Assembly: GCA_947247005.1 (NCBI GenBank)
Contig: OX365956.1
Coordinates: 14,404,089-14,468,088 of the forward strand
Length of the DNA stretch: 64,000 bases
Reading direction: 5' to 3'
Origin: Spisula solida
Lineage: Eukaryota > Mollusca > Bivalvia > Venerida > Mactridae
Shown: positions 47,401-58,469 of the stretch, piece by piece
How the letters are laid out: every line of letters starts with the position of its first letter
Position numbering within the stretch: the stretch's first letter is position 1
Notes under the pieces: model-generated
Databases searched by the model: none
Seen by the model: only the letters and a program-made list of their open reading frames with translations
Told to the model about the DNA's origin: nothing
Position numbers and translations under genes: made by a program

Positions 47401-49756
47401 TAAGCTGGAAGCCATATCAATGTGTTTTATAGCTGGCTCCTCAAATGGTACATGCAATGAAGCCTATATTTCTATATTACAATATAAGATCGCTTTTGAA
47501 GTCATCAGCCCTCCTATGGTTTCCCATGTATGAAACAGTAGACGATTTGGTAAGATCCGAGTCCATGCATACACAATGGAAAGATCCGAGTCCATGCATA
47601 CACAATGCTCATCTGAACCAGTCACAACAAAAATATTCAATCCGTTTGGAGGCCAATAGCTTTGCACATCTTTTTCCAATCGTGTCAGCACTGAAAGGGA
47701 TACATTTCTAGTTTTGCACAGAGAGGAGTCAGATATGCTTGTACACCATGAAAACGTACTCTAGCAGCGTGTTTGACAAAATTACCTTTCGCACGACATA
47801 CGTTGAAATACGTCGCTACATGACTGTTCCACTACAGGTCATATAAGATGCCCTCGTAAATATTCTATGGTCTTTTGAATAAATTGGCACGCTTCAAAAT
47901 TGATGACATTTAAGAAAATTTAGAATAGTGTGACTTATTTCAAGACGGAGTTCTGATTGTATACTATTCGTAAGCCGATGTCTATAAATAATATATACCT
48001 GGCGGAAACAGCTGGCTTTAGGCAGAAATTCAAGTGATTGGTTTCACAATTAAATTGGTACTATGAAATTCAATTTATATTTGAGGGTATTGTCTTAAAA
48101 CGAACTTTGAATATCAAGGGATATATTATAGGGATGATTTCCGTGGCAGATCGAGATAATGAGAATATTGTCTGGTGATATCTGTTAACATGCGTACTTG
48201 GAAAACGAACAAAGAACTGAAACATCTACGTCGCAACTTAACGACAAAGCCAGGTTTCATAAGAGAAATACAAACAACACTTGGCATGAATATATGCCTG
48301 CAAACGTTTTCATAATTATTCTAAGATAGCTGTTCAAACTGTTGAGTCGGTTTAGGGCAAAAACTGTAAACTTATACCACAAAAATACATGCAGTACGTG
48401 GCATGGATAGTACTCATTCTCGGCTTGATTGAGCGTCGTAGATGTCTCGTTAAAATCGGCCAAAGAATAAATTGCTATTGGTTGTTTTTTTGTTGACTAA
48501 TTTCTAATTGTGTACTTAGCCAAAATTACGTCACATACCACGTGGTGTGTCCATATTGACATAGCTATTATTCAAGAATTAACCAATCATCAAGTACCTG
48601 GTTTGACATTTATTATCATTAATGTGCTAATATTATGTACAGATAATAGCCTGTCTGAAACATTTTACGACGCATGAATTAGGATAATATGTTATATGAC
48701 ATTTGTATCTAATATATTAAGTCTTTATTGTAAGTGGTTGAACTTTTCGTCCATTACAATATGTATGAGCTAATTGTCGGCGGTACCGTTTTCCTAATAT
48801 AACGTCCATATTCCCATGATTTGTTCCCGTAGTAACCTACCGATACTATCATTAGAAAACACACGATGGGACATGTGGCTGAAATAAAGGTTTGAATACA
48901 ATACAATTTACACTACTATCACAACTATCACTTAAATTGCCTTAAATTTGTTCGCATTCGATAAAAACGAATTTTAAAACGAATGGAATACCTCACTACT
49001 GTTTTTGCTAAAGTTCGGTGATGTTACAGTTCGAGCACTTATGAATTACATAATTAACGAAGCATATTCGAAGGAAACTATGGTTTAAAATGATTATTTT
49101 TCAACAAATCTTTCATAAAGCAACCATCAGTGGCTTTCTATTACATAAATACTTAGACAGATAGACATATAACGCCATAGAAAAAATTAGTCCGATCAGT
49201 GAGTCACCTTCCAATTATTGTGTACCACGTAATATGGAATAAAAAATAAATTTTGACCCTATCAATTAGAAACATGACAACTTAACACAATTTATAGACA
49301 ATTGTTTTACGTGAAAACCGTATCAAAATCGGTGTAGTAATAAGTGAGAAATTGCATCTTGTATTTCGGCTATTACTTATCTTCGTAGGTTGACGATCGT
49401 AGAAGTCACCTTTCAAAAATCTTGGTAGTTCATTATCTTTTTATAGGGCGTGAATATTAGTTGAGGGAACGGCTACAAGGTTTGTATCATATTTCTACAC
49501 ATTAGAATCTCGCGGTATTGAATACGTCAAGCAAACATCTAGATCCAAAGTGGCGATATAACCGCCTGCCGAGACCACTTTTGAAGTGGTGCAAGAATAC
49601 TCTCCTCTGTCGCTATGCTTGAACTATTAGCACTGTCCATTTTTTGTGTATGGTTACTATCAATAGACAGTGCTTCCAGAAATACCAGCCTGTCATTAAT
49701 TAAGATTTGGAGATTCTTTTCTGGCGAAGATACATCATGGAACGATACATACCAAT
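44468..49756 (-). repeat. U4 segments E, C2, C, C', D and B
   Basis: The most complete copy of the left half of the unit, read from 49,756 downwards: B (49,756-48,900), D (48,890-46,900), C' (46,900-46,100), C (46,100-45,600), C2 (45,620-45,290) and E (45,240-44,468). U1 has E but not C2 or D; U2 and U3 have D and C2 but not E; only U4 has all. A local repeat occurs at 47,160-47,430, where the 'agctttttctgtcat' block is doubled. Segment A is missing: at 49,756 B abuts K-tail sequence. Confidence 0.75.
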
Positions 49757-51832
49757 CATGCATCCAGCACTTTGTTTAATTGGAATATACGGTCACATTA
49801 TTGTATACTATAAAGAAGAGTAGTGGACTATAAACTGAACCAACCAAAAGGGTTGTTTTTGCTGTTTTACGAAGTAATGATATGCGTGGGCAGTCGCTGC
49901 TCTATTACCGTTTTGTCTGTTGAATAATGCGTACAAAAACTGTGATTTAATGTACTTGAAGAGTAGTTGTTTTATATCAATTATAATTACATGACACGTA
50001 AGGCTAGTACTTTATACACTGGGATGGTGGTGTAATTTGTGAGTCCTTATCACGAACTCTTACATCTTTGTCCTTGTCAACCAAAACCCGCGACTATAAT
50101 TCTCGCAATATCTCGGGAATATTAGTAAAACTAGACTCTTTATATTCGCTTTCCATTTTAACAATACTTTTGCCTCCATACATTGGCCTATAAAGACACG
50201 AAATCTGGCACGATAACGAAGGTTTATGTGCAAACGTCACGAAGAGTACATAAACTTTTCTTGGAAGTACATTTTGTAGTTCGGTCTGATTTTAATGGGT
50301 AAACGTTTGTATAGAATAGGAAAACATTAAGCATTAAGAAAAGTACAAAGTTTCAGTTTCAATCTAAAGTACAATAAATCCCATTTTATGAGAAACCAAA
50401 TGTTTCAAGGTAAGGGTTTATGGTTCGTAATCTATTATTTAGCCAATATTTAGGTCGATCGAGACAGTAAATGCTGAAGGAAAATAGAGTTTTGAACTTG
50501 ACAAAAACAGAATTGAGCTTAAGTCTTATCCTGAAAACTGATTCTTGTAAACTCAGGGCTAGATGTTTTTTGATTAAACGCTTGTTAGACTGCATGTGAA
50601 CAGTTACAAAACAAGTAATCCCACCCGACAGCCTATCACACTCCGACAGCCTGCTACGCCAGTCAGTCAAACTAACCAGGAACAAAAGCCAGTAGACAAA
50701 AAATGAATAAATAAGACACACACCTCAGAAAAATCACTCTGAAAATAACCTCGTCATATTAATTATCCAATCCATAGATTATGTATCGTCAATGTAAGAA
50801 TGGCAAAGTCATCTACTTTCCTGTGGAAATAGATACTGAAACCAACTGGAAATGTTACTGGGTGAAATCTTAGCCATAAGTAGGCAGCGAAATAACTTGT
50901 ATGCGTCTGTGTATGGACTTTGAAAGTCATTAGGAAGTGAATATTAAATACTATTATAGTTTGTTATAGCCATATTCTCATAGCATTGACTAGCTCCTTT
51001 CTCATAGAGAAGCAATAACCATAACGCTATAATCGATTATGTTTTATTACTTGCAATGCAGGTACATGTACACAACGCTTTATATGAAGAAAGACAAGAT
51101 ATTTACAAGGTTATCGAGATATATACAGATAGAATTATTTTTATCCTATGATATTTATATAACATGTTTATTCTGTTAATATACGTCATGCAAAAATATG
51201 GATCCTGACGTAACTGAAACAGTTTTCAAGCTAGGTTTATAAAACTTTGTATGTGGATAGGGGGAAATAAGGAGATTATATCTTAAATATTCTTATTCTA
51301 ACAAAAAGTGATGGTGATATGGATATGGAAATAGTGAAAATACTTCAACTCTAGTATTCTGCCATAACTCTTACAGTCAAACTAACCCGGAGCAAAAGCA
51401 GATAATACGGTGATACAAAATCCTAATAAACATATTCGACAGAAGAACAATTTACTACTTGTTGTGAATATTTATTGATCAAGAACTTTATGTAAAGCCT
51501 ATATGTTAATGACATGGTGACCATACTGCAAAGTACTTCGTATAACTTCCCCGATCGAAGAATTGACGATATTGTATATACACTCCGCGGTACTACATGT
51601 ACCACAGTAACACTAACATACACTCCGTCGAAGTTCTAGTTCGCCGCCTAGATTTTATCATATTTGAGGAATTTTTTCGAAGAATATTAAAAAAAACCAA
51701 ACATTAGTTTATGACTTTGTATTCTTCATATGTGAGACAAAAATAAATGAAATCGATCATGGGAAGATACTTATCAGAGAGGGTTAACACGGGCACCCAA
51801 AAAACCAAAACTGCAGAACAAATAACTTCGAA
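49757..51832. other. Non-unit stretch between U4 and U5
   Basis: The first 75 bp (49,757-49,830) match the K tail at 28,650-28,750. The rest has no match in the window. A short repeat 'agtcaaactaacc.ggagcaaaag' occurs at about 50,665 and 51,374. The 111-codon minus ORF at 50,386-50,721 shows no family signature. Nothing else supported. Confidence 0.4.
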
Positions 51833-52217
51833 ACTGATTTCGGTATAATAATTTGTAGGTCCACCTGCTGCAGTAGTTGTCAAACGAAACATTGTCTTCA
51901 TTGATACAATGTATCTGTGAAGATACCGTTGTGGAATGGCAGCCCATGTATTTGCCCTCTTGAATTGGGTTCCACAGACCGACGGACTAACAGCATACCT
52001 CAAATATAACCCCAAGATAATTCCGTTGGCGATTCTTGATTATAAATTCCACTTATATGGATAGAAAATGTGTTTCTTTTAATACGTTGTCCTCAAACAC
52101 AAGTAATTAGAGGCACATGTATTTTTATAACGACGAATAATACACCTGTCGGATTGTGGTACCGGCACGAATCATCCCGACGACTTGAGCTCGCTCCACA
52201 TAGCTCATCCTCACCAT
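51833..52217 (-). pseudogene. Tc1-like transposase remnant, internally deleted
   Basis: On the minus strand, 52,217-52,125 encodes a start MVRMSYVERAQVVGMIRAG followed by TTIRQV, which fits the N-terminal HTH of Tc1-like transposases (ERAQ-VGM-AG-T pattern). About 110 bp further on, 51,952-51,833 encodes NTWAAIPQRYLHRYIVSM and AAGGPTNYY, which fits the Tc1 C-terminus (W-AIPQ...L...I-SM...GG-T-Y). The catalytic DDE core between them is missing, so this is an internally deleted, dead copy. Terminal repeats were not identified. Assignment is from recalled family patterns. Confidence 0.6.
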
Positions 52218-53139
52218 CTTTGGTGTTTTTCAAATGCGACAATACCCAAAGAACAAATTCCAATTAAATACGAAAATAGACCATGCCGTGGACGAGCACC
52301 ACGTGCACATAAACCATTTCGCATACCATTGTGTCCATAAATACAATGTACCTGATTTCTTAATTGAAATCGATATATTAGTGCGTGGAATGAAAAAATA
52401 ACACAGCTTTATTTTATTGATTGGATATATCACAAAATATAACATGTTATAAGGTGGCCAATTAGAAATTCGGCGTAGTGTGTAATACAACAATCCTTCC
52501 AGTAGGTGATTTGGAACTAAGAAGTAGGCAGAGTAATACAACACAACTTTTGGCTACAGTGTTTATTTGCTTATATATTCAATTGTAATTTACTTTTAAA
52601 ATAGTACTTCACGTTGATTTACGAAAGACCTTTCTAGCCCAGAAATGGTTTTGAAAGATAAAATACAAAAGACGAAAGACGAAAGAAACTCGAGCCCAGA
52701 GTCGGAACTGATTTGTCAAAGTCCAGTTTGATAGTTTTATCAAACATCAGGGGACGTGCCTCAATATACCTGTCAATCAATAATTTAGAAAACATGATTG
52801 GTCAGAAGACGGAATGTATTACTTCTGCATGACGAAGGTTGAATTAACACTTGGTAATTCGATATACACTTTCAACTGCCAGACTTAATTTTCGTTAACA
52901 AGTTTAACACCAACATTAGAATGATTGTCGCCTGACAATCACCAAATAACTCTAAACCAAACTTGACAATGAATTATTCACAGGTTGACCGTTGACTAAC
53001 TACGTAAACAGCTAAACTCATTTTGTCCAATTTTATTACAGGTACACCTTGACTTATTACGTCCATAACATGACCATAATATAACAAATGTAATTGTCTG
53101 CATACTAGATACTTCCAGATGATTCTGAAAAATATAGTT
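52218..53139. other. Intervening sequence: nothing recognised
   Basis: Contains a short purine-rich repeat (gacgaaagacgaaag, about 52,672-52,686) and a small perfect hairpin gattgtc-gcct-gacaatc (about 52,922-52,939). No gene, TIR pair or match to the unit found. Confidence 0.4.
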
Positions 53140-55136
53140 ATTTTGCGATATAGCATAGTTTTATCATTCACAAGAGAGTGTTGGGACATGACGCAAACAA
53201 ATTTGATTTCGCCTTCCAGACAAACATAATCCTTACAATATCGTGTGGCAAAGGAATGCGGGGCTTTGTAGCTGTTCAGTTGTAATTCTTTAACTTGTAA
53301 TATGTGTTGTTTGTGCCTTTCGCCTTTGATCGTTTCTGTTGAGTAATGCCTTAACTGACCAATTTTTCATTATCTTGTTGAAACACACTTGTAGTTTTTC
53401 TTCGTCACTTTTGATCTTCGATGGCCTCTCTGTGTATGAGTAGTTTAATAAGGGAAGACCTACTAAGGATCTCGATTTACTTTGTTTCCAAGAACGAATC
53501 CTTAGTAGCGAAACATCGATTACTGTTACGTTGCTTTTTGTCATACATGTAGCCCAATGGTTATTGGAATTTTCTGTTTTCTTTTTATACACTAGCTTCA
53601 ATATCTAAATCCAATTGTATTCACTTTACTTAAGAAATAATGAACACGTAGCTGTGCTTTGTTGTGCAATAAAATGTAGGCACGTGTTTGGATGCGTAGT
53701 AATTAAATCACAAGTGCGTAGTACGATTGATTTAATGTACGCATTCAAACGAATGCCTATATTGTTTTACACAACAAGCACAGCATTCTATTTATTATTT
53801 CGATTCTAACATCGCCAATACTCTCCCATTTATAGCACAACAAAACAGGTTGACGTCAAACTACTTTCTTTGCTAGAAACGTTACCGTCACCGTTACGTT
53901 ATTTCTCATAGTATATGACGACAAACTTGACGTTATCAATCAGCTATGTTTTATCGCGGTAATATAAGATGGTAAGCTCAATATACACAAAGAAGCAAAT
54001 CTCATGTGCTATATTAGAACGTGAAATAAACAGCCAAATAAGTTATAACCGCAGTCACTTACGACGAGTCTGCTTGTTGCTTGTTTTATCGTTTTTTGCG
54101 AGTATGCTTGTGATGATCAAGACACATTCGCCACGTTTTGTGTGTGTTTGCGTCCAATACTGTCCGGACCATATATCCAAATTTGCTTGTATTTGGCATC
54201 AATGTTAATCTCCATAAGAAGGAGTGCCATGTACAAACCCCGGGTTCCTATCTAAGTAATAGTTGGAGGACAAATTGAACTTTTTCTGCACAATCTCTTG
54301 TGCATGCATTGGCCAACCGTGCTTATATTTCGCATGTATTTGAATCTTTATGAGAAGTAATTCGCAAACTTAAAGGTCAATGTCACATGTTGAGGTCGAG
54401 GAACAAAACTAAGATTTCCGGACCATACCTTGCCATACCATGCCTTCGGTGGCTAATCTAGCTTATATTCGTCATGAACGTTAACCTCCAAGAGAAGGAG
54501 TGTCATGCACGCGCAAAAATCAGCGGGTTCCTATCTCAAAGATCAAGGTCACAAGTGGAGGACAAAGGTCAAACTTGAAGTTTATCCGAACCATAATTTG
54601 TTAACGTTCGTTTTATTTCAAGCTTTGCAATATAGTCATGTCACCATACTTACAACAAGGTCGTCACCAAAGAACTGAATATGCATTTTCAACACTGTAT
54701 TCCTCAAGCCAACCAATTGTGTAACAAGTACAGCTTCATTATCTCTTAATTATCTGTAAAGCACTCATCTATGTTCAAAACACCATTTGTATCTAGTGCG
54801 TAGATCATGCCAAGCAAATGTTGAACATAACATCAGATCAATAAACTCTTAGTCAATATTATTTTAACATGTACATGCGATGGAAGTCTTATGTTCTACT
54901 TTAAACCTCAATATGTACTGTACTGCGAGTTCTCTGATAATGATACCCTAAGATAGTACAATTAACGATATACCGAGGGTAAAGGCAGGACCTCAAGTTT
55001 AACTAAGACAGTCGTAATACATTGTAAACTACATGTAGCATAGTACACATTTATACAAGACAGGCAAACAATGTTAATCAAATCAATAACAGTTATACTA
55101 TTAAAAACCAACCTATAAAACTTGTTATACGAGTGT
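53140..55136 (-). repeat. U5 segments J and I (partial)
   Basis: Minus-strand match to 9,060-10,770 and 39,000-41,040, but lacking the part equal to 9,310-10,140, including the mariner relic. The J end at 53,140-53,215 is not followed by satellite or segment A. A 390-bp stretch at about 53,625-54,020 is absent from U1 and U4 and holds a foldback. Confidence 0.7.
53632..53805. mobile_element. Foldback sequence with about 75-bp arms
   Basis: Imperfect long inverted repeat: arms about 53,632-53,710 and 53,728-53,805 around a 17-nt loop. The best-paired cores are gctgtgcttt-gttgtg, ataggca/gtaggca and gatgcgta...aaatca. It lies inside sequence missing from other J copies, consistent with a foldback or MITE insertion. 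No coding sequence. Confidence 0.65.
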
Positions 55137-55640
55137 TTATTAATTGACTATATAATATTGGGCGCGTTTTCACTCCAAATGCAGGGCCGATACGAAGCTC
55201 ACCTATACATTATGGACAAAAAACTCGGCCATTATGGGAAAAACGCGGCCTTTATGAAAGAACTCGGCCATTATGAGATTCGGGCATTCTGATTGGCTGT
55301 CTAGCTCTGCCATAATGATACCCGTGGTTCTCTTAAAAAAAGTAGCCGCCATTTTGAATTTCACTAAATTTATATTCTGAATGGTTTTAAAGACGAGGGC
55401 CCTTTCTGTGATGGCTTAAAACATCGGAATATCGCGAAATATCGATCGGATAAGACGGCTTATATACAGTCCCTGGATTACGTCATCGTATTTCGTCATC
55501 AAACTGAACACGTCATCAGCAGCGGCGGCACAAAATTGAACAAAAGGGAGCGTATTCTGAGCCAGTTGGTAAATCATTTGTTGACTCTGGACAGCATCAT
55601 CGACAGTAAAACAGGGCATAGTGAATTATGTTGAAGTAAC

Positions 55641-56448
55641 TATGTTTGATATAAATGAAGACTTTTGTGACAATTTCAATGAGAATCTAGATGGCGGGTC
55701 GGATAGTTTTGTGCAAGTTTCGGATGACGGTATTTCGGAAAACGATACTTCCAATTCTTGGTGAATGACAGTTTAAACGTTTAAAAAATGTAGACATTAG
55801 TGAAATTAGAACATGTATTGAACGAAAATAAAGTTAATGCCACAGTGTACAAAATAAGAAGTGATATCAGGGTGTTTAAACAAAGGACAGCTACTGTCAG
55901 AGCTAGTGTGAATGAGACAATGATTGAAGTCATCCCAGCCAGTGAGCTTGCCACAATTCTTGTCAGATTTTATCAAGGTATGTAGGCTAAACACATGATT
56001 ATTATTTCATAAAAATGACATAAATAAATATTTAGTATCAAGATACTTTTTCACCAGTCTTTTGTACACCCCACCCTGAGATTCATACAGCAGTTCTAAA
56101 CCATAACAAACATAATGTGAAATTACTTTTCAAGCAAATAATCAAGGGAAACTTTATCATACTTGTTAACATAATTAATTATATAGCATTTATCATGTCT
56201 AGCAGTTTGAACAAAAACTGTCATTTGTTTTTGCAGACTTGTAAGAAACTATTAACATAAATGTAGAGGTTTAGATTCTTATAAAGGTTATGATTTTATA
56301 TTTTCAGATAAACATGAGCAGTCAGTGTATACATTATGGTTAAACAATGGTGTGTGTTTTGGGCTACGATGTCGACAAGACCATGTGAACTTAATGTCGG
56401 AAGATGAAAGATCTTTCAAACATGCCAAAAGAATTGTTTCATTAAATT
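55641..56448 (+). pseudogene. KIAA1958/QRICH1-like (Crypton-derived, DUF3504-type) relic with intron
   Basis: Starting at the ATG at 55,641 (MFDINEDFCDNFNENLDGG, then SFVQVSDD), the frame resembles the acidic N-terminus of KIAA1958-like proteins, then stops. After a frame change, 55,800-55,978 reads NATVYKIRSDIRVFKQ and VIPASELATILVRFYQ, which matches the family pattern N-T-x-K-x-x-SD-x-x-x-F ... IP-x-x-EL-x-x-x-L-x-x-FY. The sequence aag|gtatgt at 55,976-55,983 is a good splice donor and ttttatattttcag at about 56,294-56,307 a good acceptor. Joining them in phase gives FYQD-KHEQ and then NNGVCFGLRCRQDHVNL, the FGLRG-QEH-like motif of the same family. About 90 residues normally between these motifs and all downstream catalytic residues are missing. 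It ends at a TGA near 56,448. Non-functional. Confidence 0.6.
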
Positions 56449-56523
56449 GATTGAGTTAATACGTTATTTATTATTCCTCCATATCTTTCTACTGTAATTG
56501 TATAGTTAATTAAGAAAATTGTC

Positions 56524-56648
56524 AATAATCAAGTTTTTTCATAATGGCCTTGTTATTGGGCTTCAGACAGTCATATTAGCCTACGGCCTCAGGCTAATAT
56601 GACAGTCTCAGCCCAATAACAAGGCCATTATTAAAACACTTAATTATT
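56524..56648. repeat. 125-bp near-palindrome
   Basis: Arms 56,524-56,581 and 56,592-56,648 pair over about 57 bp with one indel and a few mismatches around a 10-nt loop (tacggcctca). The inner 40 bp (ataatggccttgttattggg...) pair almost perfectly. It closes the 1.5-kb insertion and would form a very stable cruciform. Confidence 0.9.
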
Positions 56649-56660
56649 AACATTATAATA

Positions 56661-57720
56661 ATGTTACCTACTATTTTTATCTCCTGTGCGAATGGTGTCT
56701 CCTGTGCCAATGGTAGTCCTTGCCGAGATGGTAATGGATAATTTTATAGAGTCAGTATCCTTTTCCAATTATGAATGTTCTGCTTACTGTAGAGACACTA
56801 AAAGAACATTTAAAAATAATACATTTTCTTTATTTTGTCTTGGGACACTTCTTATTTTTATTTCAATTAAGGTGCTTTCCTGAATACGGATTCATCTGTA
56901 AGATTTATAATTTTATGGGCTGATTTAAGCCAAAAAGCTCATTTTAATATTACCTAGAATAACAGAATGGAATGATGAACTTTTCTACAAAATCCAAGTA
57001 CACAGTAATCCGCAACTGGACTTGAACTCATACTTGCTGTCAATGAAAACATTGATAATTGTCCAACATTCGAAAGAATGCATGACTTTTGTGATAATCA
57101 GTTGACCATAATCATGAATGCCAATGACAGGCTGTTATAACTCGCACTTTATTAACTATAATAAAAATCATGATATTTAAAAAAAGTAAGCAATTAACTA
57201 AAATTAGTTACATGTTAGACAATGCAACATTTGTGTGAGGGGGCATGACACTGCGGCGCAGTTAGATAATTCTATTATACTAAAGTATATAGTGATGCAT
57301 GGTTGTCACTAATTTTATATGCGAATGGGATTCCATATCCCTGATTCAGTTATAGCCTCAACCACTTTTCACAATACCACAGAGGGAACCCTGTAAATTA
57401 ACGAAGCATATATTAAGATTTGATTATAGTTGTTAAAACGGTCAAAAATGTATGAAAATAGATATAATATACACACGTAATATGCGCCGCACTTGTTTAC
57501 TCTATAAAACAGTAGGACAAAGCAAGTATACCTATACAACGTGGGATTTAGAATGAGTAAGTTAAATAAAAAACAAATCTACTTAGTAATCATATCCCTG
57601 TTGTCTCCAATATTTTATTGACCCATTACTTACTTTAACTGAACACTCCAAAGTTAACACATCAGTTAGCCTAGTGAATGAGCGTCTTTGAGTGAATGTT
57701 CTTGAGTTCGATTCCAAAGC
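56661..57720 (-). repeat. U5 segment H
   Basis: Minus-strand copy of 7,740-8,430 and 41,160-41,870. The end near 57,660-57,715 contains 'tagcctagtga' and 'gagttcgattcc', resembling Pol III A and B boxes at SINE-like spacing, but the region is part of the unit and degenerate in U1 and U4. No gene. Confidence 0.65.
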
Positions 57721-58469
57721 CGTTCAGAGTAGTACTGTTATATCTCCAAGCCTAATATGTTCTCGGAAAAAGCTGTTTCGCAATTATTGTAAGAATACGT
57801 GTATTACACTATGACAGGGAAGTCTCCATATGACTGTAATACTGTCGCCAATCGGCGCTTACAGTAATATTAAAAACATACATCCAGGGCTAAAACTACA
57901 CCATGGAGGACGATCTTATATTTTGTACCTTGATATTAAATGCATCGCACTCGACTGAATCACAGTATCAAACTATTTTGAGATCTAAATATCACATAAT
58001 GGTGTAGTAAATATAATATAACTTAGTGTGCTCTATAGCCAATGGTTAGCGTGCTGGTTGTCTAATCAGACGACCCGGACTCAAGTACGGGTGGATGCAC
58101 TTACATGTATATGCTTGCCATATATCATCAGAAGGCTGACTTGGTAATAAAGGCTCGGCATTTGAGAGATAACTAAACTTACGAACTAGTATAGCCCATA
58201 AATATCGTAGATCGACATTCAAGTTCTCCTACATGATGCTGTATGTTTAATGGGACCTAGTAATTGGTGTTATATTTAAAAAAATACAAGGAATTTTCCA
58301 GCTGAAAGCAAGTTCCACCAAGCAGTATTAAAAGTATTCAAGTTATTATAGATGTGAATAATACACATATCCAAAATCATAGTTTATCTATTCTTTTAGT
58401 ATGCTATAACAAAATCTAAATTAATAGAAATAAAACGTTTAATATGTGGTCAGCTGAGATTGGTTAGCA
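57721..58469. other. Inversion junction between U5 (-) and U6 (+)
   Basis: About 750 bp with no match to the unit. It separates minus-oriented U5 from plus-oriented U6 and contains a tRNA-like SINE head. Nothing else recognised. Confidence 0.4.
58026..58100 (+). mobile_element. tRNA-like SINE head (weak)
   Basis: Contains 'tagccaatggttagcg' (A-box-like, 58,036-58,051), an anticodon-arm-like stem (gttgtct...agacgac) and 'cggactcaagtacggg' (B-box-like, about 58,076-58,091). The layout is that of a degenerate tRNA-derived SINE. It is too diverged to call a tRNA gene, and no tail was found. Confidence 0.35.

Larger units (their letters stand above)
55137..56660 (+). mobile_element. 1.5-kb insertion carrying KIAA1958/Crypton-like gene relic
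   Basis: Segments I and H are adjacent in U4 (near 41,130-41,165) but separated here by 1.5 kb. The insert holds repeated 'actcggccattatg' motifs (about 55,225 and 55,265), a decayed tyrosine-recombinase-like gene with intron, and a 125-bp near-palindrome at its right end that shares the ggccattat core. The edges are AT-rich with no convincing terminal inverted repeat or target duplication, as expected if a Crypton-type or other TIR-less element is involved. Insert status is clear; element class is inference. Confidence 0.6.

Noticed and set aside
50386..50721. 111-codon minus ORF in unique sequence
   Set aside because: No recognisable domain, start context or neighbour support; treated as a chance ORF.
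55137..56660. Terminal inverted repeats for the 1.5-kb insertion (ttattaattga at left, rough match at right)
   Set aside because: Match is short, AT-only and imperfect; not above chance in this composition.
57655..57720. A-box and B-box-like pair at SINE spacing in segment H
   Set aside because: The same region in U1 and U4 shows only part of the pattern, so it is unit sequence with chance or very old tRNA similarity.
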